The notes: a model not told the origin generated them from the sequence alone. A stretch of DNA of 64,000 nt from Methylobacter sp. (GCA_030684815.1 JAUXXQ010000054.1:1-64000), one strand, 5' to 3'. Counted from the first letter of the stretch, positions 1-9,296 are shown. Numbers and translations: made by a program.

Positions 1-77
1 TTGTTACCTTTCACTGCCGCCAACGCCACTTTTGCTTTTTGGCTGCCGCTCATTATCGTACGCTTTTTTTCACTCAT
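1..77 (-). CDS. IS3-family transposase OrfA, 5' end only (runs off the left edge)
   Basis: Reading leftward from an ATG at 77, the first 25 codons give a basic start followed by QKAKVALAAVKGN. This is the typical beginning of the helix-turn-helix OrfA of IS3-family elements (compare FKAKVALEAIKG). An AGGTAGACGGA stretch just upstream can serve as ribosome binding site. The rest lies outside the window, so completeness cannot be judged. The element end probably lies around 130-145, where TGGACACC and GGTCCACT form a loose inverted pair, but no boundary is certain. Confidence 0.6.
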   Translation of the reverse strand, partial: MSEKKRTIMSGSQKAKVALAAVKGN

Positions 78-466
78 TTCCGTCTACCTTTTATGATGGA
101 CACCATCTTATCGTACTGTCTGTATTTCGGGGTCCACTATAAATCGACTAATGGCATGCCGAGAGGCCAACCGAATTGTACCGATTTGATATCTTCGCTA
201 ATCGTTTTTCTATCTTGGGCGGATAACTCTTTCAACCATTCTCTAACCGGCTCGCTGCCGGCATCAGTTGCAAAAAATCTAACAGAAAGGATTGGATTCA
301 TTGTTACGGCGTATCAAAATTGGTACGTAACAACAAGCACTCTTTGGTTCGAAAAAGCGATCATTTAGTTGAACGCCGACAAGCATGTTATTTTCCGCAT
401 GATCAGCGCCCGATCCAGACCATAGCATGACAATAAATCTCCTTAAGCAACAGTTTGGAGTTTGTC
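78..466. other. Non-coding stretch between two mobile-element remnants
   Basis: The left part (to about 145) is probably the terminal region of the IS3-type element whose orfA starts at 77. From 145 to 466 I see no convincing gene. A rightward open frame from 39 to 368 has no family resemblance, overlaps the real leftward orfA start and was not accepted. A good ribosome binding site (GGAG) at 457-460 belongs to the next open frame. Confidence 0.4.
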
Positions 467-1357
467 ATGAACCAAGAAAATCAAAACAATCGACACGCAC
501 CCTGGAATAAAGGCAAGTTGATTGGTCAGAAATCGCCACTAAAATTGAAGGAAATCTGGGCCATACGTATTCGATTGCAGATGGCCAAAAACACGCGCGA
601 ACTTGCGTTATTCAATCTTGCTATTGATAGCAAACTTCGGGGGTGTGATTTGGTTAAGCTTAAAGTCTGCGATGCTGCTCAGTGCGGTCGGGTGTCATCA
701 CGCGCAATGATAATGCAGCAGAAAACGCATCGACCGGTTCAATTTGAGATAACGGAACAAACCAGAGACTCGTTGGCAAATTGGATAAACCAAGCTCAAC
801 TAAAATCCGATGAGTATCTTTTTCCAAGTCGGATTCATCATTCACCGCACCTTTCGACGCGGCAATATGCTCGAATAGTTAAGCATTGGGCAACATCAAT
901 TGGTCTTGATCCAGCTGCTTACGGAACGCATACAATGCGCCGGACAAAAGTCACCTTGGATTCACGCTGGGAACACAGCGGCTTATCGACGTTAGTCGTT
1001 GTCGAGCGCGAAACATTTCATATTGCCAAACAAAAAAACAGTTTCGAAACGTCCTATTATGTGAGTAATGCCGCGCTCAACGCGGAGTGTACCAAGCCTC
1101 TTGCCGAGGAGTTGACCCACGGTATCCGTTATCACTGGGGCGTAGAATCCAATAATTGGATTCGTGATGTCACTTTTGCTGAAGATCACGTCAAAACAAA
1201 AGCGGGCAACCAGGCGCAAGTCATGGCTTTGTTACGAGGCCTTGCTATTGAACTGATCAGGAAGACATCGCCGAAAAATTTCCAGGCGGCCATCGATAAT
1301 TTCGTTGATTCTGTTTCTACTTTGGAATCAATGTTTAAGCAAGTAAAGTTTTTATGA
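467..1357 (+). pseudogene. In-frame chimera: tyrosine integrase fragment fused to ISAs1-type transposase C-terminus
   Basis: The start is ATG 467, with GGAG seven bases upstream. Residues 1 to about 163 match a widespread small tyrosine recombinase: NKGKLIGQKSPLKLKEIW near the start, LALFNLAIDSKLRGCDLVKL, and the catalytic-type HTMRRTK near residue 160. It should continue with the LLGHT box and the catalytic Tyr. Instead, from about nt 956 the frame continues as the C-terminal third of an ISAs1/H-repeat transposase (SRWEHSGLSTLVVVER, then RYHWGVESNNWIRDVTFAED). Neither half keeps its complete catalytic set: the integrase lacks its Tyr and the transposase its N-terminal half. It is open for 296 codons but is almost certainly a dead fusion from a deletion or IS insertion. 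Confidence 0.8.
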
Positions 1358-1610
1358 GAAAGCCGTGAGGGTGGCTTCAAACATCACATTACTGTTAATG
1401 CTTGCACTCTTAGGCTACTGCCAGAGGAACGGCAGGTTTAGTCATGATTACTCAAGCTAAACAATTACTTATACGACTTCACGTCGCACTACGAAGCAAT
1501 CCTTACGGTTCCCCTAACGGAACATCGAAAATATGGGTAAGAAAGTTATATTCCTAGATGAAGATATTCACAGTAAACTTTGTAATGGTCAACTAAAACC
1601 GGACACATTC

Positions 1611-2432
1611 TTAAGCAGTCTTCCTATAGAATTCCCGTTCAAATTCCAGCGGGGATTGATAGCCTAGTTTTGAGTGCATGCGTTTTCCATTATAAAAAGC
1701 CAAATAATCAATAATGCTGAGCCTTGCCGACTCTTTAGTCCTGAATTTCTCGTAATTCAGTTGCTCGTGTTTTAAGCTTCTGAAAAACCGCTCTGTCGGC
1801 GAATTGTCCCAGCAATTACCTTTACGACTCATGCTTTGTTGCATCTTCATCATCCCCAAATGAGCCCTGTATTCGTGGCTTGCGTATTGGCTGCCCCGAT
1901 CAGAATGATGCTGTAGGCCAGGCTCGGGCTTTCGTCTCCAAAATGCCATCTGTAAGGCATTAACACATAACGAAGTCCGCATATGATCATCAATCGACCA
2001 GCCCACCACCTGCCTGGAAAACAAATCGATAACGACCGCAACATAAAGCCAGCCTTCAAGCGTCCAGACGTAGGTAATGTCAGTCGTCCAGACCTTATTA
2101 GGTGCAGTCACATCAAATTGCCTATTCAATAGGTTAGGCGAAATCGCATCATTATGATCGCTGTCTGTGGTGACTTTGAATCGTTTTGGGTAGCGCGGTT
2201 TCAGCCCCATCTTTTTCATCAATTGCCCAGCTTTATAGCGCCCGACTTGGAAATCTTCTTTTATGAAGGCTTCGGATAAACGGCGGGAACCATAGGTTTT
2301 TCTATTTTCCTCAAATAGTTGGACAGCCTTGGCTTCAAGCTGTTTTTCCAGTAACTTTTTGTCGGTATCTTCAGGCGTTTTAGACCACGCATAAAAGGCG
2401 CTGGTACTGACCTGCATGACTTTACACAGCAC
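1611..2432 (-). CDS. IS3-family transposase OrfB (DDE integrase core)
   Basis: The catalytic half of the transposase, 273 residues from the first Met. The rve/DDE core is intact: first Asp in VWTTDITYVW (about residue 118), second Asp in HHSDRGSQYAS (about 178), and Glu in NCWDNSPTERFF (about 214). An HTH_21-type region precedes it (YGSRRLSEAF). In the -1 frame the reading continues upstream of the Met through RYGFIREQQKTFPVTVLCKV, which is standard OrfB sequence. The functional product is therefore the OrfAB fusion made by frameshifting. Nothing is missing, so the element may still be active. Confidence 0.92.
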   Translation of the reverse strand: MLCKVMQVSTSAFYAWSKTPEDTDKKLLEKQLEAKAVQLFEENRKTYGSRRLSEAFIKEDFQVGRYKAGQLMKKMGLKPRYPKRFKVTTDSDHNDAISPNLLNRQFDVTAPNKVWTTDITYVWTLEGWLYVAVVIDLFSRQVVGWSIDDHMRTSLCVNALQMAFWRRKPEPGLQHHSDRGSQYASHEYRAHLGMMKMQQSMSRKGNCWDNSPTERFFRSLKHEQLNYEKFRTKESARLSIIDYLAFYNGKRMHSKLGYQSPLEFEREFYRKTA

Positions 2433-2476
2433 GGTGACAGGAAATGTCTTCTGTTGCTCTCTAATAAATCCGTATC

Positions 2477-2785
2477 TTATTGGAGTTCTTGCGCAAAGAA
2501 GACTGCGGCCTTTTTTAATATGTCGCGCTCCATCCGCAATTGTTCAACTTCTTTACGTAAGCGCGTCAATTCCGACTGATCAGTTAAATTCAAAATATTT
2601 TTTTTGGTTGCTGATACCGTTGGACCTTTTTCGGCCCTTACCCAGCGTCCAATAGCGCCCAAGGAGACGCCTAAATTATCCGCCGCTTGCTTGTGCGTAT
2701 AGCCTTTTTCATTAACCAGCTTTGCCGCATCTTGTTTAAATTCAAGAGTGTATTTGGGTCGTTTATGTTTAATTTGTTCGCTCAT
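2477..2785 (-). CDS. IS3-family transposase OrfA
   Basis: A 102-residue protein that binds the IS ends. It has an N-terminal helix-turn-helix (YTLEFKQDAAKLVNEKGYTH, residues about 11-31, then the AADNLGVSLGAIGRWV recognition region) and a C-terminal leucine-zipper-like coiled coil from about residue 68 (LTRLRKEVEQLRMERDILKK), as is usual in IS3 OrfA. The gene ends 44 bases before the first Met of orfB. OrfB's frame is open further upstream and overlaps orfA, so the two are joined by a -1 frameshift at the A6G run at 2510-2516. Confidence 0.9.
   Translation of the reverse strand: MSEQIKHKRPKYTLEFKQDAAKLVNEKGYTHKQAADNLGVSLGAIGRWVRAEKGPTVSATKKNILNLTDQSELTRLRKEVEQLRMERDILKKAAVFFAQELQ
2510..2516 (-). 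promoter_or_regulatory. Probable programmed -1 frameshift site (AAAAAAG)
   Basis: On the minus strand the sequence TTAAAAAAGGCC occurs inside the end of orfA. A slip of one base at A AAA AAG moves ribosomes from the orfA frame (ILKKAAVF) into the orfB frame (KKGRSLLCARTPIRYGF), which is open and joins the known OrfB sequence. This is the classical IS3-family arrangement. Confidence 0.75.
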
Positions 2786-2836
2786 TATTCACCTCTTTTG
2801 ACATTATAAATCTGTCTTTAGAAGTGTCCGGTTTTA

Positions 2837-3418
2837 TTAAACCATTTCAGTTAAGAGCGGTTCCTTGCGACCGGTCACTGGGTCTATTGGCAAGCGGTCA
2901 TTCTTGTATTGCTTGACCGCCTCTTCGATGGATTGAGTGAAATCGGTTTTAACCTCAACGGTGGCGACTGGAAGGCCGTTGATGAAAAACACCAGGTCAA
3001 TTGCCCATTCGCGTGTTGGGCAGTATTTGAGCTGACGAACAACCCGCAGTCGATTTAGTTTGTAGCGTTCATTGACTTTTTCATTGCGTAGGTCTTCGGG
3101 CGCTTTCTGGCTCATATCAATATGACCGGCACCGGCTATTTTGAAGCCGCTACGCAATACATTGATGGTGCCGCCTGTTTTGGATTTCAAAACGTCTTCA
3201 AGCCTATCGAGAAGATGTTTTTGAGCGTCGCTGCCATGCAAGCCGTTTAATTTACTCAACACCGTTGGCTGTGTGGCTTCTAGCCAAGCCATAACATCTT
3301 CTGGAAACAAAGCACGTTGCTGGTCATAGCCAGCAATCATGCCTTCTAACCAGCCCTGCTCTACCAGTTTTTTGGTGATGTAATTTTCAAAATGAACTTC
3401 GTGGTGGTCTTTAGCCAT
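2837..3418 (-). pseudogene. hsdR: Type I restriction enzyme HsdR, N-terminal fragment cut by the IS
   Basis: 193 residues correspond to the N-terminal nuclease domain of an HsdR subunit, a DNA translocase/endonuclease that normally has about 1000 residues. Visible are EVHFENYITKKLVEQGW at the start and the nuclease-type core (WAIDLVFFINGLPVATVEVK, with D, E and K in the PD-(D/E)xK arrangement, about residues 140-160), followed by QYKNDRLP and GRKEPLLT. The frame then enters the IS3 inverted repeat at 2836 and stops (EMV). The helicase and motor domains are absent on the other side of the IS, so the gene is dead. It follows hsdS directly. Confidence 0.85.
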
Positions 3419-4093
3419 TTATGCTGCATCCTTTACTAAGTGACGAACATCGATTTTGCCGGTAACGGCGGCACTGATAAGCGCTGTGCTGTGTTCTTTG
3501 AGTAGTTCTATTGAGTTTTTAGTTTCCGCTACTAAGGCATCAATACGTTCAATTTTTCCATCAAGAAAATCTACGATTTCTTTCTGTTCGTTCATAGGTG
3601 GATATGGAATAAGAAAATTACTAAATACCTCTGTTTGCAGCCGCCATCGTCCGACATTGGCTACACCTTGCCCCAAAGCAAAAAATATCTTTAATTTGTA
3701 GCCCATCTGCATCAAATAAAGATAGTATCTATCGACTGAGTTTTTATCAGTCAGTGTAAAAACGCGGTAATCAGGGCTTGTAACTCCAAATTCACCGGAC
3801 AAGTCAACATAGCCGGTTAATAAGTCCATGTGATTCATGGCGAAGTCACCAACTTTAACAAATTGATACTTTGAATAGTCCATAGCTAATTGACCTTCAC
3901 CGCTTTCGGTATCTTTTATCTTTATACCTTGCTGTGTTATGGATAAAACCTGATAACCTTCTTTGCCAGCAATGCGCTTTCTTATTTCAAATAAGTGCTT
4001 AACTCTTTTTATAACCCAGTGCTCAGGTATATTTCCCATCCAAGAAACACCCACATTCTGTAATCGTTTAGCCCCCCCTCTAAAACTAGCCAA
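3419..4093 (-). pseudogene. hsdS: Type I restriction specificity subunit HsdS, truncated by IS66
   Basis: 224 residues with one target recognition domain rather than two; full HsdS has roughly 400-450. NVGVSWMGNIPEHW begins a target recognition domain, LIPYPPMNEQKEIVDFLDGK is the central conserved helix, and LLKEHSTALISAAVTGKIDV is the usual C-terminus. The first 11 or so codons (SFRGGAKRLQ) are read from the IS66 inverted repeat at 4060-4078, so the true N-terminal part is lost. With hsdR also broken and no hsdM in the window, no working restriction system remains. The stop of hsdS adjoins the hsdR start. Confidence 0.8.
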
Positions 4094-5727
4094 AAAATGA
4101 AAAAATATAGGCTATGATATTAAGTGATCGCGACCTGAGCCAAATAGATGTGGATTATCTGGATAAATTGCCAGAGACGCGCTTGCGCACCTTGAGCAAA
4201 GACTTGCTGGCAGACCTTAAAACGGCCAGGGAGCGGTTAAATCAATCCCCCGCGACGAGTTCACGCCCGCCGTCATCGCAAGCCCCCTGGACAACAAGCA
4301 CACAGGAACAGCCCCAGCCGGACGACGAATTGCCGCAAACAGATGAACCCGTTGAACCTACCGTAGACACTACGTCATCTGAGCATTCCGAAAAAACAGA
4401 GTCTTCCGAGTCGCCAACGCCGCCCACAGACGACACGCCGCCCGATACAACCAAAAAAGCCGGACGTCAACCCGGCAGCGCAGGCCACAGCCGCCAACTC
4501 ACGCTCCCCGTCACCCAAACAGTGCAACATGCGCCCGAGTGCTGCGCCGGTTGCGGCCAGTTGTTTAACGAAAGCCATAAACGTTTGCTGTGGAACGCCC
4601 GCTACGAACTGGAACTTGAACCGGGCAGTGAAGATAGGCCAGCATTACAAATCCAACATACCCGGCACGAATACTGGGTGATAAGCTGTGACTGTGGTCA
4701 TCAAACACACGCGGAACCGGGACGTTGCCCTGACGACCCAGAGTGGAGCGTAGCGGTGAGCGAATGGCATTTATGCGGCCCACGTCTGGTCAGCTTTCTG
4801 GTCTACATGGCCTTATTTATGCGCACATCTCGCAGAAGAATCCAAGATTTTTTGCACACCTGGCTGGGTATTGACTTGAGCACCAGCACCATCAACCAGT
4901 GCATACACGAAGCGGCACGCGCCGTAGAGCCCGTCGTCGACGAGCAATTAGTACCCGAACTCAACGCCAGCGACTTGCTGCATATTGACGAGACGCCTTG
5001 GAAAGAAAGCGGCAAACTGCTTTGGCTGTGGGTGTTTGTCGGTAGCTATACCGTGGTCTATAAAGTTGGCAAACGCCATCGCTTGATCGTGCAACAGCTA
5101 TTGGGCGACATCTTCAACGGCTTCCTGATGACCGACGGTTTCAGCGTCTACCGCATCTTTCCCAAGCGCTTACGCTGTTGGGCGCATCTAGTCCGCAAAG
5201 CCCGCGCCCTGCACCAATGCCTGGATAGCCAAGGCCAAGCCTTTGGCGAAGCCTTGCTCCTGGGCATGATCATCTTAATGCGTAATATCCACCGCCTGCG
5301 CGAAGGCCCCGACGACCCTGATGCGCTGAAAGCGCAAAATCAACAACTGCTGGCGTGGATACACACCTTGTGCGAAATCCAACAGACCTTGGAGCATGAA
5401 GACAGCCGAAAACTGGCCGTTGAGTTTCTCAATGACTGGGACGCCATCATGCGCGTAGTGGAAACGCCAGCGCATCCGTTGACCAATAATGTGGCGGAGC
5501 GCAGTTTGCGGCACTGGGTGTTGTTGCGCAAAATCACCTTCGGTTCGCGTACCGCGCAAGGTAGCCGGGTGATCGCCTTGCTGGCCAGCGTGATTGATAC
5601 AGCGCGCTTGCGTGATCTGAATCCTTGGGATTTCATTGCTCAGGTGCTGGCTGCGCGCCGTAAAAACTTACCCGCTCCTACGCTGCCAATGTGTGCGTTG
5701 GCGTGATGCGGGGGGGTAAACGATTAC
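4060..5727 (+). mobile_element. IS66-family insertion sequence (single-gene type)
   Basis: The boundaries are imperfect inverted repeats: GTAATCGTTTAGCCCCCCC at 4060-4078, and GGGGGGGTAAACGATTAC at 5710-5727, which complements it except for one extra base. Only the large transposase gene lies inside. The tnpA/tnpB accessory genes of classical IS66 are absent, as in the ISBst12-like subgroup. The flanking octamers (CACATTCT and AAGTAAAC) do not match, so the expected 8-base target duplication is not seen. This agrees with a later rearrangement beside the hsdS remnant. Confidence 0.85.
4114..5706 (+). CDS. IS66-family transposase
   Basis: A 530-residue transposase. Order: N-terminal helical region, then a long low-complexity Ser/Thr/Pro/Glu-rich linker (about residues 45-115), then the zinc-finger-like part (CCAGCGQLF and later CDCGHQT), the catalytic core with HIDETPWKESGK (first Asp near residue 292) and LMTDGFSVYRIF (second Asp near 342), RCWAHLVRKARAL, and the C-terminal NNVAERSLRHWVLLRKITFG, which supplies the Glu. 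It looks intact. The start at 4114 lies 36 bases inside the left inverted repeat. It is the only gene of its element. Confidence 0.93.
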   Translation: MILSDRDLSQIDVDYLDKLPETRLRTLSKDLLADLKTARERLNQSPATSSRPPSSQAPWTTSTQEQPQPDDELPQTDEPVEPTVDTTSSEHSEKTESSESPTPPTDDTPPDTTKKAGRQPGSAGHSRQLTLPVTQTVQHAPECCAGCGQLFNESHKRLLWNARYELELEPGSEDRPALQIQHTRHEYWVISCDCGHQTHAEPGRCPDDPEWSVAVSEWHLCGPRLVSFLVYMALFMRTSRRRIQDFLHTWLGIDLSTSTINQCIHEAARAVEPVVDEQLVPELNASDLLHIDETPWKESGKLLWLWVFVGSYTVVYKVGKRHRLIVQQLLGDIFNGFLMTDGFSVYRIFPKRLRCWAHLVRKARALHQCLDSQGQAFGEALLLGMIILMRNIHRLREGPDDPDALKAQNQQLLAWIHTLCEIQQTLEHEDSRKLAVEFLNDWDAIMRVVETPAHPLTNNVAERSLRHWVLLRKITFGSRTAQGSRVIALLASVIDTARLRDLNPWDFIAQVLAARRKNLPAPTLPMCALA

Positions 5728-5756
5728 AAGTAAACGAACTTACAATCTAATCAACC

Positions 5757-6734
5757 TTAGCCGACAATCACCAACCAGTCGGTCAGATAGGTCATTTTTA
5801 TCGACAAGTTTTTTCCCAAAACTTTCAGCATGTCGTCCGACTCTCGCAAACTAATACGACCATTGATTTTGAGTTCACGCAACGCATTATCCTTGTAGAC
5901 TACCAAGCCGCTCCTGTAGCGCCGGATCTGGCTAATGACGCTTTCCAGAGAGGTATTTTCAAACACCAGAAAGCCATTCACCCAGGAAGTCGACAGTGCC
6001 GAATCCAGTAACCGGATTTCGCCCAGCCCTGCTGCATCGACCGATACCGCTTCGCGATCATGCAAAATCTGAGGCTGCTTCAAGGGGCCAAGGTCAGCCA
6101 CTTCAACCCGGCCGGACACGACTTTGACTTCATCGCCATTGCCCTTTTCATGCACGAAAAACCGAGTTCCCAATACGCGGGTCGTCGAATGATCAGCCTG
6201 GACAATAAACGGCCGGCTGAGATCAGGTTTAACCTCGAAGTAAACCTCACCCTTCAGCAGTTCGACCTTGCGTTGCGGGCCATCCATGCTGACTACGATG
6301 GAGCTGTCGGTATTCAACATTGCGGTAGATCCGTCATCTAAATAGACGGTTTTATGCTCGCCCATCCTGGTTGAATAATCACCTCTCAGCAATATCTCCA
6401 GTTCGCTATGAAACAACCAGGTTAGCACCAGACAGGCAGCCATTGCCAACGGCAGCTTGATATTAGGGGAGAATGTCTTTTTCCGCGGTTCTATGCGATG
6501 TTTTAGCGCGGCTTCACCGAGCACTTGCAGCAGGTCCGCATCACCCCACAACCTGCTGATTTCATTAAAGGTGTCACGATGCACGTCGGCTTGGTTCAGC
6601 CATCGCAAAAATGATGTTTTTTCCTCGCTAGTGACATTGCCGGCCTGTAACCTTACAAACCAAGCTACCGCTTGCTCATCAATGTCATTATCAAGTTCGG
6701 ATTCCAAACCGTTCGTGTCGTTTTTCTGTTTCAT
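5757..6734 (-). CDS. FecR-family transmembrane anti-sigma / signal relay protein
   Basis: 325 residues. The N-terminal cytoplasmic DUF4880-like segment (EQAVAWFVRLQAG, about residues 20-65) would bind an ECF sigma factor. One membrane helix spans about 92-109 (LPLAMAACLVLTWLF). The periplasmic FecR domain (about 118-215, including VYLDDGSTAMLNTDS and GEVYFEV) is followed by a DUF4974-like C-terminus (about 255-325). FecR proteins receive the signal from the N-terminal domain of a loaded TonB receptor, here most likely the one at 18808-21312, and release the sigma factor. The FecI-like gene at 13041 is the only candidate partner in the window. It is not adjacent but 6 kb away on the other strand, which is unusual. 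fecR follows the acylase gene with a 120-base gap. Confidence 0.9.
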   Translation of the reverse strand: MKQKNDTNGLESELDNDIDEQAVAWFVRLQAGNVTSEEKTSFLRWLNQADVHRDTFNEISRLWGDADLLQVLGEAALKHRIEPRKKTFSPNIKLPLAMAACLVLTWLFHSELEILLRGDYSTRMGEHKTVYLDDGSTAMLNTDSSIVVSMDGPQRKVELLKGEVYFEVKPDLSRPFIVQADHSTTRVLGTRFFVHEKGNGDEVKVVSGRVEVADLGPLKQPQILHDREAVSVDAAGLGEIRLLDSALSTSWVNGFLVFENTSLESVISQIRRYRSGLVVYKDNALRELKINGRISLRESDDMLKVLGKNLSIKMTYLTDWLVIVG

Positions 6735-6857
6735 AGATAACTACTCAGTTTCTGCATAGAAAGCTCTCCGTAGCCCGGAAACGCAACCGGCAAAGAAATC
6801 CACAGAAATTAACCGTCGAAATCTTTGAATAGTAGCGTTTCATAATATTCATTCTAC

Positions 6858-9296
6858 CTAAAACTCATGGTTATTTATAATTTCGCCTGATATTTGAGTG
6901 TTATTTGACTGTAACAACAGCATGTGTTCAAACTTTCCTGCCGTCAATAGCAGCGGCCAGCCTTTTAGCCAATAATCCTGCTGATCCCGGTAATATGGCG
7001 ACAACGGGTGACTCGACTGCCCTCCGGGCATATGCAAAATGGCATCTTCAAAATGGTTAGGCGAGACCACCAGCCGTTCACTGGCTCCAAAACCAGGCCC
7101 AGCCGCGCGTACGCAAAAAGCGCAGCCCGGCAAGGCTTCACTCGGCATATCAAGCAAGCCACTCAATATCGGCAAGACCTTGGAAAACGGGTGCGATTGC
7201 TTGACTTTATTGAGCCGGCCCCAGTTTAATTCCATTAACGCCACACCCGGCTGCCGGGCTTGCAGCTGCTGTATGCTGTGTTGCAACTGTCCCAGAATGA
7301 AGTCATCCCAATTCCGGTAATGCTCTGCGTCCGGCAGAGTCTGCGGCAGTTTTTCGTTCAACAAGGCTTGCAACGGCGTATCGATATAATTCCAGGCATA
7401 GCTGAAGTTTTTATCGGCCTGCCGACTCGCCGTTAAAAACGGCGTAAAGACCGACTCGATCAATTGCTTGCGAAACTCGACCAGCAAGGCAAAACCCAGG
7501 CTGCCGACATCAGCCCGACCATCCCAGGCCAGCAAATAGTCGCGCGCCTCGGCCAGATCCGGTTGTCCCGCAATCACTTCGGCTGTCAGGCTATTCAAGG
7601 CCAACTGCTGATAGTAGACATAAAACTCGCTTTCGGTATCCAATTGCAGATCGAACATGGCCCATTCGCCAATCTTGGGCATTTGCGTAAGTTGCTGGGT
7701 AATCCTATAGGCGCGGTAACCGTTGCCGAACTGGTGGCCGATCACGTACGGATAACTTTTACCCAATCGGCGATCGTTGGCCGACACCAAAACACCCTCG
7801 GGCGGATTGATGACGCGCGGCAAATTTTCGGGTTCGACATAACCGTTCCAGCCCACGCTGCCATCCGCCCATGAGCGACTGACCAATCCGTCATTGCCGA
7901 AGCGCTTGGGAATTTTGCCCATCAATGTCCAGGCGATACTACCCTTATCATCGGTCAGCAACACATTCAACTGCGGGCCGCCGCTGCTGTTGACAATTTT
8001 TACCGCTTGCTCAAGGGTTTCGCCTTGCTCTAAATCAAACAAATTGAGGTTGACGGCATCGGCATCCAGCGCCACCCAATGAATTGCCACCGGCTGATCC
8101 AGCAACGGTTGGTTGGCAACCGGCCCCCAGCGCGTCTGCTTGACCGTGATCTGTTTGGCTGCACTGCCTTTGACGGTTATGGTTTCCTGGTATTCGTCGA
8201 AGCGTTGCCATTGCTCGCCTACCCGGTATTGATCGGGATTAGCGGGATTAATCTCAAGCCGGACCAAATCCAGGAAATCGCCGGAAAGATTGGTTACTCC
8301 CCAGGCGATATGTCGGTTGCTGCCGACAATTAACAAAGGCGTACCGGGTAACGTCAAGCCTGCGGCATGCACATCGTTGTAATTCAGCTCGGCGCGATAC
8401 CAGGTATTGGGCACCGATATGCCCAAATGCATGTCGTTAGCCAAAATGGCCCGCCCGTCCCAGGTCTTCTTACCGCTGATCGCCCAGGCGTTGGAACCGA
8501 CCATAAAATCGGATTGATGAACCAACTGGGTCAATTGAACAGGCGTTGTCTTATCCGATGGCTGATGCGCTAGTGCGCTTGCCAAAGCCTCAACAGGAAT
8601 CACCTGCGCCGGGCGCAACGATTTGGCCTGTTTTTGCAGCTGTTCGGTGTAAAAATCGGTATCCGGCGTTAAAAAACGCATCGCTGAATCCGGCAACGTC
8701 TTTTCCATGACGCTCAGCATGCGCTCGCCGCGTTCCTCCCAGGCAGTCAAGTTCTCGCACATGCCTAATACCACCAGCAGGCTGTCCTCAGAAGTCCACG
8801 GCTCCGGCCGGTAACCCAATGCGGTAAACTCAAAAGGCAGTTTGCCGGATTCCGCGATATAGCTGTTAACGCCGTCGGCATAGCTTTGCAGATATTGCTG
8901 ATGCACTGGCGGCAGTTTTTCCCAGATCGCTTTGGCCTCGCGATGAAAACCGTAGGTCCGGGCCTTGATGTCGCTGTCCAGCGCCATACCGCCGAAAATT
9001 TCCGCCAAGCGCCCGGCGCTTTTGCGCCGCATCAGCTCCATCTGGAACAGACGGTCGCGGGCGGTGACATAGCCCAATGCCCGGACCGCATCGACACGGT
9101 TAGCGGCATTGATGACCGGCATGCCATGCGCATCGGTATCTACGCGAACCTCAGCCGTAAGCCGGTCCAGCTTCACCGTGCCGTCCAGTTGCGGCATGGC
9201 CTTATGCAAAACCCAGAAACCGCCGCCGACGGCAATCGCCGCCATGCTTGCCAGCCCCAAGCCGCTATACCAAATAGTTTTTCGAATATTCGCCAT
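6858..9296 (-). CDS. Membrane-anchored penicillin-acylase-family N-terminal nucleophile hydrolase (PvdQ-like role proposed)
   Basis: A penicillin amidase-fold enzyme that would self-cleave before a Ser. The site is visible as FMVGSNAWAISG, with the nucleophile at about residue 268. The alpha-subunit motifs (GYVTARDRLFQMELMRR, GRLAEIFG) precede it, and the beta-chain contains the usual HIAWGVTNLSGD and SANDRRL. An N-terminal hydrophobic segment (about residues 7-31) anchors it facing the periplasm. I chose the Met at 9296 (GGATGG just upstream); longer starts up to 9347 would read through a hairpin repeat. Family members include PvdQ, which deacylates acylated pyoverdine precursor in the periplasm. 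Beside a FAAL-type NRPS this is the likely job here, but an acyl-homoserine lactone or other amide substrate is possible. Confidence 0.85.
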   Translation of the reverse strand: MANIRKTIWYSGLGLASMAAIAVGGGFWVLHKAMPQLDGTVKLDRLTAEVRVDTDAHGMPVINAANRVDAVRALGYVTARDRLFQMELMRRKSAGRLAEIFGGMALDSDIKARTYGFHREAKAIWEKLPPVHQQYLQSYADGVNSYIAESGKLPFEFTALGYRPEPWTSEDSLLVVLGMCENLTAWEERGERMLSVMEKTLPDSAMRFLTPDTDFYTEQLQKQAKSLRPAQVIPVEALASALAHQPSDKTTPVQLTQLVHQSDFMVGSNAWAISGKKTWDGRAILANDMHLGISVPNTWYRAELNYNDVHAAGLTLPGTPLLIVGSNRHIAWGVTNLSGDFLDLVRLEINPANPDQYRVGEQWQRFDEYQETITVKGSAAKQITVKQTRWGPVANQPLLDQPVAIHWVALDADAVNLNLFDLEQGETLEQAVKIVNSSGGPQLNVLLTDDKGSIAWTLMGKIPKRFGNDGLVSRSWADGSVGWNGYVEPENLPRVINPPEGVLVSANDRRLGKSYPYVIGHQFGNGYRAYRITQQLTQMPKIGEWAMFDLQLDTESEFYVYYQQLALNSLTAEVIAGQPDLAEARDYLLAWDGRADVGSLGFALLVEFRKQLIESVFTPFLTASRQADKNFSYAWNYIDTPLQALLNEKLPQTLPDAEHYRNWDDFILGQLQHSIQQLQARQPGVALMELNWGRLNKVKQSHPFSKVLPILSGLLDMPSEALPGCAFCVRAAGPGFGASERLVVSPNHFEDAILHMPGGQSSHPLSPYYRDQQDYWLKGWPLLLTAGKFEHMLLLQSNNTQISGEIINNHEF

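Larger units (their letters stand above)
1594..2836 (-). mobile_element. Complete IS3-family insertion sequence
   Basis: The element carries orfA (2477-2785) and orfB (1611-2432) on the minus strand. Its ends are inverted repeats: TAAAACCGGACAC at 1594-1606 and the exact complement at 2824-2836, with similarity continuing inward (TTCTTAAG against TTCTAAAG). Length is about 1.24 kb, normal for IS3. I see no clear 3-base target duplication (AAC on the left, TTA on the right). The left flank also does not continue the hsdR gene that is cut at the right end. Insertion was therefore followed by deletion, or the IS arrived as part of a larger rearrangement. Confidence 0.88.

Noticed and set aside
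39-368. Rightward open frame of 109 codons at the left edge
   Set aside because: It overlaps a leftward IS3 orfA start with clear family motifs, has no recognisable domain, and no good ribosome binding site.
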